6,370 nucleotides of DNA from Sphingomonadales bacterium (GTDB taxonomy: Bacteria > Pseudomonadota > Alphaproteobacteria > Sphingomonadales > Emcibacteraceae), in assembly GCA_011051815.1 (NCBI GenBank), contig DRKK01000240.1, positions 1-6,370 on the forward strand, read 5' to 3'. The notes below the pieces were generated by a model that saw only the letters and a program-made list of their open reading frames with translations, searched no databases and was not told where the DNA came from. Position numbers and translations under genes: made by a program. This document shows positions 1 to 5,477 of this stretch, one piece after another (the stretch's first letter is position 1; each line of letters starts with the position of its first letter).

Positions 1-44
1 CATCTGTTCCATCTGTCGCTTGGGCCCCCTGAGGGTGAGGGCTG

Positions 45-533
45 ATGCGGTTACTTTCTTTTCTTGCGGTAATATTTTTAAGCGGTTGTATGGCACAGCA
101 GCCGCCTGTTGTTGAGGCACCGCCCCTGACCAAATCCATTGTGATGGAGGAAAAGGCGGTCATGGTGGACCCGGTGGTTGAGGTGGCCCCGAAACCGCGT
201 TTTGTCCTTGAGAATATTATGAATCTGGCCCCGGGCACATTGCGGAATATTTTGGGCAATCCATCGTTGGAGCGCAAAGAAAAGGGCGTTCAAGTCTGGC
301 TCTATACCAACGCGGAATGTGTGCTGAATCTCTATTTCTATCCCGATGACAATGGTGATTTCAGGCTGGATTATGTGGCGACAGAGGCCACCGACCCCAC
401 GGCGGAAAATCCCACTGTGTCACCCAATGGCTGCCTTGACAGCCACGTGGTGCCGGAAGGCCCTATAGCGGATCCAGCACCGTCTTCTTTGGATAGGAAC
501 ATAGATCCTCAACCGGACAGGTCGGACAACTAG
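45..533 (+). CDS. Small BamE/SmpA-like lipoprotein of unknown function
   Basis: The 162-residue product begins with a short lipoprotein signal: Arg2, a hydrophobic stretch at 3-12, and the lipobox LSGC with Cys15 as the predicted lipidated residue. Met16 at +2 does not resemble the Asp inner-membrane retention signal, so sorting to the outer membrane is likely. A proline-rich linker (about 19-52) leads to a compact domain at about 53-112, with the pattern LAPGTLRNILGNP, then a W-x-Y strand and a hydrophobic strand. This recalls the small alpha/beta fold of BamE/SmpA-type lipoproteins, but the match is by eye only. Cys92 and Cys130 could form a disulfide. The tail from about 131 is rich in Pro and Asp. 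The ATG at 45 is preceded by the purine-rich GAGGGTGAGG (31-40). The last 23 residues are encoded antisense to the end of nth. The lipoprotein call is firm; the function is unknown. Confidence 0.82.
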   Translation: MRLLSFLAVIFLSGCMAQQPPVVEAPPLTKSIVMEEKAVMVDPVVEVAPKPRFVLENIMNLAPGTLRNILGNPSLERKEKGVQVWLYTNAECVLNLYFYPDDNGDFRLDYVATEATDPTAENPTVSPNGCLDSHVVPEGPIADPAPSSLDRNIDPQPDRSDN

Positions 534-1119
534 GCTTCCGGGCCTTGCAGATATAACGCCCATGCAGGATCAGCCAGTGATGGGCATGGCGGGCATATTC
601 TTTGGGGATGACTTTTTCCAGTTTCTTTTCAACCGCCAGCGGTGTCTTGCCCTTGGCCATTCCGGTCCGGTTGCCGACCCGGAACAGATGGGTATCTACG
701 GCAATGGTTGGCTGACCAAAGGCGATATTCAGCACCACATTGGCGGTTTTCCGGCCCACCCCGGCCAGTTTTTCAAGGTCGGCGCGGTTCTCCGGCACCT
801 GTCCGCCAAAATCATCCACCAGCATCTGGGCCGCCTTGATGATATTTTTGGCCTTGGTGTTATACAGCCCGATAGTCTTGATATAGCCTTTCAGCTTTTC
901 CTCGCCGAGATCGAGCATTTCTTGTGGTGTGCTGATCACCTGAAACAGGGCCTTGGTGGCTTTGTTGACGCCCACGTCCGTGGCTTGTGCCGACAGGGCC
1001 ACAGCCACCAGAAGGGTATAGGGATTGGTGTAATCCAGCTCGCCCTTAGGCTCCGGGTCCCGTTCCTGCAGACGGCGAAAAAATTCGGCAATATCTGCTT
1101 TCTTCATTCTTTTGCCCAT
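463..1119 (-). CDS. nth: Endonuclease III (DNA glycosylase/AP lyase)
   Basis: Nth removes oxidised pyrimidines from DNA and cleaves at the abasic site in base excision repair. The 218-residue product has the helix-hairpin-helix LAGVGRKTANVV at 118-129 with catalytic Lys124, followed by VDTH with catalytic Asp142. The C-terminal 4Fe-4S loop has C-x6-C-x2-C-x5-C spacing (Cys191, 198, 201, 207), exactly as in the family. Length is close to E. coli Nth (211). The ATG at 1119 shares one base with the dapB stop (TAATG), which suggests translational reinitiation; no good Shine-Dalgarno is seen. An internal ATG at 1107 (Met5, reading MKKADIAEFF) aligns better with the E. coli start and would give 214 residues, so the start is ambiguous by four codons. 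The 3' end overlaps the convergent lipoprotein gene by 71 bp, and that overlap encodes three of the four cluster cysteines. Confidence 0.96.
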   Translation of the reverse strand: MGKRMKKADIAEFFRRLQERDPEPKGELDYTNPYTLLVAVALSAQATDVGVNKATKALFQVISTPQEMLDLGEEKLKGYIKTIGLYNTKAKNIIKAAQMLVDDFGGQVPENRADLEKLAGVGRKTANVVLNIAFGQPTIAVDTHLFRVGNRTGMAKGKTPLAVEKKLEKVIPKEYARHAHHWLILHGRYICKARKPSCPTCPVEDLCSYPKKTVLDPL

Positions 1120-1946
1120 TAATTTTTATCAAGCCCCAGAACATCAAACATATCATACAGACCCGCTTTTTGGCCCGTGGCCCAGAGGGCGGCTTTGACC
1201 GCGCCCCGGGCGAAAATGGCCCGGTTACCTGCTTTATGGGTCAGTTCGATACGTTCATCGTCAGCGTTAAAGCTGACCGTATGTTCCCCGGCCACATTGC
1301 CGCCGCGCAAGACTGCAAAGCCGATGTCGCCCCGCTTGCGGGCGCCCGTGATGCCGTCCCGCCCCCGGTCAGCGACCTCTTTCAGGTCAACCCCGCGCCC
1401 CCGCGCGGCCTGTTGCCCAAGGCCGAGCGCCGTACCGGACGGCGCGTCCACTTTATGGCGGTGGTGCATTTCCAGAATTTCAATGTCAAAGTCTTCATCC
1501 AGCAGAGATGCCGCTTTTTGGGTCAGGTAAAACAGCAGATTTACCCCCAGTGAAAAGTTGGAGGCATAGACCACGGGGACGGTTTTTGCCGCGTCTCGCA
1601 AAGCCTCTTCGTCGGACTCTGTCATGCCGGTGGTCCCGGCAATATGGACCGTATTATGTTTGGTTGCAAAACCGCTGTGCAGAACCGTTGCTGTCGGGCA
1701 GGTGAAATCAATGACCACATCAGATGCCGTGAACAGGGCCTCCGCATCGCCGGTGATGTTCATGTCCGTTTCAACCCCGGTTGCCGGATGGCGGATGGTC
1801 TGACCGATCAGGGGGCTGTCATGGCGTTCGGTGCCGCCGGACAGGCGCGTGCCGTTCTGATCCAGTACCGCCCCGATCAGGGTCTGTCCCATGCGTCCGC
1901 CGCACCCGACAATGCCGATTTTGATTTCAGTATGTTCTTCTGGCAT
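1119..1946 (-). CDS. dapB: 4-hydroxy-tetrahydrodipicolinate reductase
   Basis: DapB is the cytoplasmic NAD(P)H-dependent reductase that makes tetrahydrodipicolinate in the diaminopimelate/lysine pathway. Numbered from the chosen start (275 residues), the Rossmann nucleotide loop GIVGCGGRMGQ lies at 11-21. DFTCPTAT (80-87) and AGTTGM (103-108) are typical family segments. The signature HHRHKVDAPSGTA begins at 161 and carries the catalytic His161 and Lys165. The C-terminal half shows the family pattern RGGNVAGEHTV at about 214-224. The open frame extends to an ATG at 1979, and another ATG lies at 1967. I chose 1946 because GGAGGA sits 4 bases before it and the protein then starts 10 residues before the Rossmann strand, as usual for the family. 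The length matches E. coli DapB (273). nth follows directly through a TAATG overlap. Confidence 0.96.
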   Translation of the reverse strand: MPEEHTEIKIGIVGCGGRMGQTLIGAVLDQNGTRLSGGTERHDSPLIGQTIRHPATGVETDMNITGDAEALFTASDVVIDFTCPTATVLHSGFATKHNTVHIAGTTGMTESDEEALRDAAKTVPVVYASNFSLGVNLLFYLTQKAASLLDEDFDIEILEMHHRHKVDAPSGTALGLGQQAARGRGVDLKEVADRGRDGITGARKRGDIGFAVLRGGNVAGEHTVSFNADDERIELTHKAGNRAIFARGAVKAALWATGQKAGLYDMFDVLGLDKN

Positions 1947-1950
1947 CTTT

Positions 1951-1956
1951 TCCTCC
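1951..1956 (-). promoter_or_regulatory. Ribosome binding site that decides the dapB start
   Basis: The minus strand reads GGAGGA here, followed by AAAG and then ATG at 1946. It is the strongest Shine-Dalgarno in this part of the window and supports 1946 over the upstream in-frame ATGs at 1967 and 1979. The upstream ATG at 1967 would place this motif inside the coding sequence. Confidence 0.8.
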
Positions 1957-2003
1957 ATAATGGTCCTGACCCTACACAATCAGAAGCCATATGAAAAGAG
2001 CAT

Positions 2004-2008
2004 AGGAG
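2004..2008 (+). promoter_or_regulatory. Ribosome binding site of the cupin gene
   Basis: AGGAG lies 6 bases before the ATG at 2015, which is normal spacing. It supports that ATG as the start and shows that the cupin frame is expressed in its own right. Confidence 0.75.
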
Positions 2009-2014
2009 AATATA

Positions 2015-2515
2015 ATGACCGAAAGACCGGGTAACTTTATTCATCAGGACGACATGGATTGGCGTGAGATGTCTCATGGGGACAAATATGAATTCAAGGG
2101 TAAATCTTTCACCATTCCTAGCGGTGCGTCCGAATTGGGGTGTGGGCTGTTTGTACAGAAACCGGGAAAGAGAGCCTTTCCTCTGCATTATCATTTGGCC
2201 AATGAAGAAGCGATTTATGTATTGAAAGGGCAGGGCGTTGTGGTTTATCAGGACCGGGAGGTGCCAATCCGGGCCGGGGATTATGTCTCCTTTCCCGTAG
2301 GCGCGGAACATGCCCATCAAATCTGGAACAACAGTCAGGAAAACCTGGAATATCTGTGCCTGTCGACCATGAAAGAACCGGAAATTGCCATTTATCCTGA
2401 AACCGGCAAGGTCGGCATTTTTGCCGGGGTGGCCCCGGGTCAGAATCCTGAAAAGATGACTTATTTTAAATTTTTCTATCCTGAGGACTGTGATTATTGG
2501 GATGGGGAGGAATAG
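2015..2515 (+). CDS. Single-domain cupin protein of unknown substrate
   Basis: This is a 166-residue, probably cytoplasmic, cupin with no signal peptide or membrane segment. Cupin motif 1 is visible as HYH at 58-60, Glu65 and Gly72 (H-x-H-x4-E-x6-G). Motif 2 is GDYVSFPVG at 88-96 followed by His101 and Asn105. His58, His60, Glu65 and His101 would form the usual three-His one-Glu metal site. The C-terminal part has the segment EIAIYPETGKVGIFAG (123-138) and ends in an acidic, aromatic stretch. The layout resembles uncharacterised bacterial cupins of the COG3837 kind, but I cannot assign a reaction; dioxygenase, isomerase and sensory roles are all possible. It is transcribed away from dapB and stops 6 bp before the convergent ccoS end. 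Neither neighbour gives a clear functional hint. Confidence 0.9.
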   Translation: MTERPGNFIHQDDMDWREMSHGDKYEFKGKSFTIPSGASELGCGLFVQKPGKRAFPLHYHLANEEAIYVLKGQGVVVYQDREVPIRAGDYVSFPVGAEHAHQIWNNSQENLEYLCLSTMKEPEIAIYPETGKVGIFAGVAPGQNPEKMTYFKFFYPEDCDYWDGEE

Positions 2516-2521
2516 GACAGG

Positions 2522-2683
2522 CTATTTGCCGTTCTTTTTCATCTCGTCTTCTTCAAACAGCGCCCGGTAGGAGGCCCCGTCAAGGTCGTCATATTGTCCG
2601 GACCGCATGGACCATAGAAAGGCCCCAAGCCCGAGCAGGCCAAGGAACAGCGCGATGGGAATCAGGAAAATAAGCATTTTCAT
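2522..2683 (-). CDS. ccoS: cbb3-type cytochrome oxidase assembly protein CcoS
   Basis: CcoS (FixS) is a tiny inner-membrane protein needed for insertion of the heme and copper cofactors into the CcoN subunit of cbb3 oxidase; this role is known from Rhodobacter. The 53-residue product has one membrane span at about 3-25, then the diagnostic SGQYDDLDG at 28-36 just after Trp24, and a charged tail. The open frame extends upstream to 2767, but that part lies inside ccoI. The ATG at 2683 is chosen because AAGGGA (2696-2691) precedes it by 7 bases and because it falls 4 bp after the ccoI stop. A second ATG two codons in (2677) would have poor spacing. It is the last gene of the ccoGHIS operon and meets the cupin gene tail to tail. 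Confidence 0.93.
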   Translation of the reverse strand: MKMLIFLIPIALFLGLLGLGAFLWSMRSGQYDDLDGASYRALFEEDEMKKNGK

Positions 2684-2687
2684 GGCG

Positions 2688-4973
2688 TTATCCCTTGCAA
2701 CATGATTTTTTCGGCTCCTTGCTCTCTTCCTTGGGCATACAGCAGGCTTTGGTGTCTTCCATCGCAACCACAGGCACGCTGACGAATAACCTTATCAAAT
2801 TAAGGCGTAAGGCATTCATGGTCACCACAATGGATGAGCCCGACATGGCGATGGCGGCGATCAGTGGCGTTAACATCCCGGCGGCGGCGAACGGCACCGC
2901 GATCATGTTATAAATGGCCGCTAGCGCAAAATTGGTAAAGACCAGCCTGCGGCTGGATTTTGAAATTTGGTAAGCTCGAACAATGGAATCCAGCGTTTGG
3001 GACTGGAAAATAAAATCGGCGGCATTCTGGCTCACATCGGCGGCAGAGGAGGGGGAGATGGAGACATAGGCGGCGGCCAGAGCCGGGGCATCATTCAGCC
3101 CGTCGCCGACCATCAATATTTTCCGGCCCTGTGCCTTTAAGGCTTCCAGACGGTCGATCTTGTCCTGTGGCTTGGCGGCCCCCAGAAAATCGGTAATGCC
3201 CAATGTCCCGGCCACGTCTGCCACCACGTCAGGCCGGTCACCGGACAGGAGCAAAATGTCAAAGCCTTTTTTCTGAAACCAGCTAATCACCTGAACTGCA
3301 TCCTTGCGCAGGCGATCCTGAAAGGCAAAAAAGACCGGGGCGCGGTCGCCGACCTTTAACCATAGCTCACTATAGCGGGTATTTTCCTGCATGTCTTTTG
3401 GCACATGACACCAGTCCCGATTGCCGAGCCGCACCTCTGTGCCGTCAAGGATGGCTTTCAGGCCCATGCCCGGTTCTTCATGCAGGGGGCTGTCGGTGGC
3501 GATGGTGGGGATATTGCGCTCATGACAGGCGACAATCAAGGCCCGGCACAGGGGATGGGTCGAGGTCTTGGCAAGACTTGCCGCGAGCGCCATATCCTTC
3601 GGGTCAAGGTCATCACCATTGGCGATGCCCGGCTGGCCCAGGGTCAGGGTGCCGGTCTTGTCAAAGGCTATGGTGTCAATTTCTGCCAGTCGTTCCAGCC
3701 CGTCAGCCGCTTTGACCAGAATGCCATTTTTGAACAGACGGCTGGAGGCGACGATCTGCACCACCGGCACCGCAAGGCCAAGGGCGCAAGGGCAGGTGAT
3801 GATCAGAACCGCAATGGCCGTGATCAGGGACTGTTGCCAGCCAACGGTGCTGAACACCATCCAGCCCACAAAAGTCAGAAGCGCCAGAAGATGTACGGCG
3901 GGCGCATAAATCTGTGCCGCCTTGTCGGCAAGGCGGACATATTTCGCCCGGCCTTGTTCCGCCGTTTCCATCAGGCCGATGATCTCATCCAGCAGGGTTT
4001 TGCCGCTCAGCGCCGTGACGCGAATATCTATCGCCCCGCTGATATTCATGGTGCCGGTGAAAACCTTGTCCTCAACCTGTGCCTTGACGGGCAGGGTTTC
4101 CCCGGTCACAAGGCTGGTGTCTACTTCCGATATGCCGCGAATGATCACGCCGTCCACGGGGATGCGCTCGCCCGGTGCGACCCGGACGATCATATCAGTC
4201 TTGAGCATCTCAATGATACAGCTTTCTGTCTCACCGCTACCTGTGACAATGGTGGCCTTATTGGGCCGATAGCTCATGAGGTTATGGGCGGTGGCGCGCG
4301 CGTGATTGCGCATCTTCCGGTCCAGAAAACGGCCAATAAGCAGGAAAAACAACAGCATGATCGCCGCGTCATAATAGGTATCCTGCGCATGGGAAATAGT
4401 TTGCAGAACGCTCATGCCAAGGGCCAGTATGACGGCGAGGGAAATTGGCACATCCATATTCAGCCGCCGGGCTTTCAACGCCCCCCAGGCCGATTTGTAA
4501 AAGGGCATCCCCGCCACGGCGGCGGCGGGCAGGGCGATCAGGGCCGGTAGCCAGTGAAAGAAGACACGGGTCTGGTCTCCCATGTCGCTTCCGGACCAGT
4601 CGGAAATGGACAGCAGCATGATATTCATCATGGCGAATCCGGCAACGGCCATACAGATCAGCAACCAGCGGCCTTCTTTATCTCCGGCGGCGGCCGTGGG
4701 GCTGTCCTTGAACATATAGCCTTTAAAGCCAAGGCTTTTTATGGTGTCAATGACCTCATCATTGGCCGCGTCCCGGTTGATGTCTTTTGCCGCCCATTCC
4801 ACGGCCAGCCGTCCTGTGGTCAGGTTAAGGCGGGCATTCTTTATGGTGGGGATTTCCTGCAACGCTCCCTCGATCTCCCGGATGCAGGATGGGCAATGCA
4901 GCCCTTCCACAAGGAAATGTTCCAGCGGGGCGCCTTTGCTCCCCAATGTCTGTTGTGATTTTATGGCTGTCAT
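2688..4973 (-). CDS. ccoI: Cu+-exporting P1B-type ATPase for cbb3 oxidase assembly
   Basis: CcoI (FixI) pumps Cu+ from the cytoplasm across the inner membrane to supply CuB of cbb3 oxidase. The 761-residue product has an N-terminal heavy-metal domain with CPSC (Cys27, Cys30), then about four spans (103-123, 140-158, 176-194, 201-216). The actuator TGE is at 290-292, and the CPC transport motif at 394-396 lies in span 6. DKTGT carries the phosphorylated Asp438. HP is at 473-474 and GDGLND at 623-628. Spans 7 and 8 show N-x6-YN-x4-P (681-694) and P-x6-M-x2-SS-x5-N (703-720), the Cu+-type signature, so substrate specificity is well supported. The tail adds two Cys pairs (744-745, 758-759). The ATG at 4973 lies 3 bp after the ccoH stop with only a weak Shine-Dalgarno, consistent with coupling. 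CopA is the alternative, but the neighbours favour CcoI. Confidence 0.97.
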   Translation of the reverse strand: MTAIKSQQTLGSKGAPLEHFLVEGLHCPSCIREIEGALQEIPTIKNARLNLTTGRLAVEWAAKDINRDAANDEVIDTIKSLGFKGYMFKDSPTAAAGDKEGRWLLICMAVAGFAMMNIMLLSISDWSGSDMGDQTRVFFHWLPALIALPAAAVAGMPFYKSAWGALKARRLNMDVPISLAVILALGMSVLQTISHAQDTYYDAAIMLLFFLLIGRFLDRKMRNHARATAHNLMSYRPNKATIVTGSGETESCIIEMLKTDMIVRVAPGERIPVDGVIIRGISEVDTSLVTGETLPVKAQVEDKVFTGTMNISGAIDIRVTALSGKTLLDEIIGLMETAEQGRAKYVRLADKAAQIYAPAVHLLALLTFVGWMVFSTVGWQQSLITAIAVLIITCPCALGLAVPVVQIVASSRLFKNGILVKAADGLERLAEIDTIAFDKTGTLTLGQPGIANGDDLDPKDMALAASLAKTSTHPLCRALIVACHERNIPTIATDSPLHEEPGMGLKAILDGTEVRLGNRDWCHVPKDMQENTRYSELWLKVGDRAPVFFAFQDRLRKDAVQVISWFQKKGFDILLLSGDRPDVVADVAGTLGITDFLGAAKPQDKIDRLEALKAQGRKILMVGDGLNDAPALAAAYVSISPSSAADVSQNAADFIFQSQTLDSIVRAYQISKSSRRLVFTNFALAAIYNMIAVPFAAAGMLTPLIAAIAMSGSSIVVTMNALRLNLIRLFVSVPVVAMEDTKACCMPKEESKEPKKSCCKG
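2691..2696 (-). promoter_or_regulatory. Ribosome binding site of ccoS within the end of ccoI
   Basis: The minus strand reads AAGGGA, which is also the last two sense codons of ccoI (Lys-Gly) before its TAA. It lies 7 bases before the ccoS ATG at 2683. Ribosomes finishing ccoI are therefore placed directly at the ccoS start. Confidence 0.7.
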
Positions 4974-4976
4974 GAT

Positions 4977-5477
4977 CTATCTTTTCGGGATAAAAATTTT
5001 ATCTGTCAGCTGGTATATGGGGCCTTCCGGGCGCTTTACAATGATGTCCACATCCCATTGTCCGGGTTCGGCAAATTTTACGGCGGCGGTATATATATTG
5101 TCACTGGTCTTTGTCAGGATAATTTCCTGATCATAGGCATTGGTCACCGCGCGGGTAATCAGGACGGATACCTGCGCCGGCGGCAGATCATTCTCTGGCC
5201 AGTTAATTTTCACGGCAATCTTGTCATTTTCCATGGCTGTGGGCCGATGGCTGAGGGCGATGGTCCAGCCAGATTTATGCTGGTCCTCGGCAGCGGCAAT
5301 TTCATTGTTGTAAAATAGCCCCTTGCGGTAGGCATTGTCGGTTTCCAATCCGCCCCATGTGCCAACGGCGATGGTGGCCATGATGGCATTGACCGTAAAA
5401 ATCACCAGAAAAAACCCGACGATCCACATCATGGCCTTTCTTCCGGTAAATTCTTTTGCTGGCGGAACGGAGGTCAT
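4977..5477 (-). CDS. ccoH: cbb3 oxidase assembly protein CcoH (FixH family)
   Basis: CcoH is a single-span inner-membrane protein that associates with the cbb3 oxidase and is required for its stable assembly. The 166-residue product has a short cytoplasmic N terminus, one membrane span at about 17-38, and a periplasmic domain. Just after the span comes the family segment with TDNAYRKGLFYNNEI (46-60), and the rest is predicted beta-rich with GQWDVDI near 139-145. The start ATG at 5477 overlaps the ccoG stop in an ATGA arrangement, and AAGGGA (5491-5486) precedes it by 8 bases, so the start is secure. ccoI follows 3 bp after the stop. Length is typical of FixH proteins. Confidence 0.93.
   Translation of the reverse strand: MTSVPPAKEFTGRKAMMWIVGFFLVIFTVNAIMATIAVGTWGGLETDNAYRKGLFYNNEIAAAEDQHKSGWTIALSHRPTAMENDKIAVKINWPENDLPPAQVSVLITRAVTNAYDQEIILTKTSDNIYTAAVKFAEPGQWDVDIIVKRPEGPIYQLTDKIFIPKR

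Larger units (their letters stand above)
1947..2014. promoter_or_regulatory. Divergent promoter region between dapB and the cupin gene
   Basis: This 68-bp gap separates the starts of two divergent genes, so promoters for both transcripts should lie in or near it. For the cupin gene, a weak candidate is CTGACC (1966-1971) with TATGAA (1990-1995) and an 18-bp spacer; each hexamer matches the sigma70 consensus at about 4 of 6 positions. On the minus strand, TTTTCA followed 17 bp later by TAGGGT is weaker still. I see no convincing operator or riboswitch. The location is well supported; the exact boxes are guesses. Confidence 0.4.

Noticed and set aside
562..1122. Plus-strand open frame of 186 codons antisense to nth
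   Set aside because: The opposite strand encodes an intact Nth with all catalytic and cluster residues. The plus-strand product shows no domain.
1877..2320. Minus-strand open frame of 147 codons across the dapB/cupin gap
   Set aside because: It is antisense to the cupin gene and out of frame with dapB, ends inside dapB, and has no family resemblance.
2684..2767. Longer ccoS start giving 81 residues
   Set aside because: The extra residues are encoded inside the end of ccoI and are basic, unlike CcoS. The ATG at 2683 has a good ribosome site and the normal FixS length.
3405..4550. Long plus-strand open frame (381 codons) antisense to ccoI
   Set aside because: It lies wholly inside ccoI, whose ATPase motifs are unmistakable. 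The translation is rich in Gly, His, Gln and Asp with no recognisable domain or ribosome site. It is a codon-bias shadow.
4554..5130. Plus-strand open frames (134 and 129 codons) opposite ccoI and ccoH
   Set aside because: Both are antisense to well-supported genes, without motifs or ribosome sites of note.
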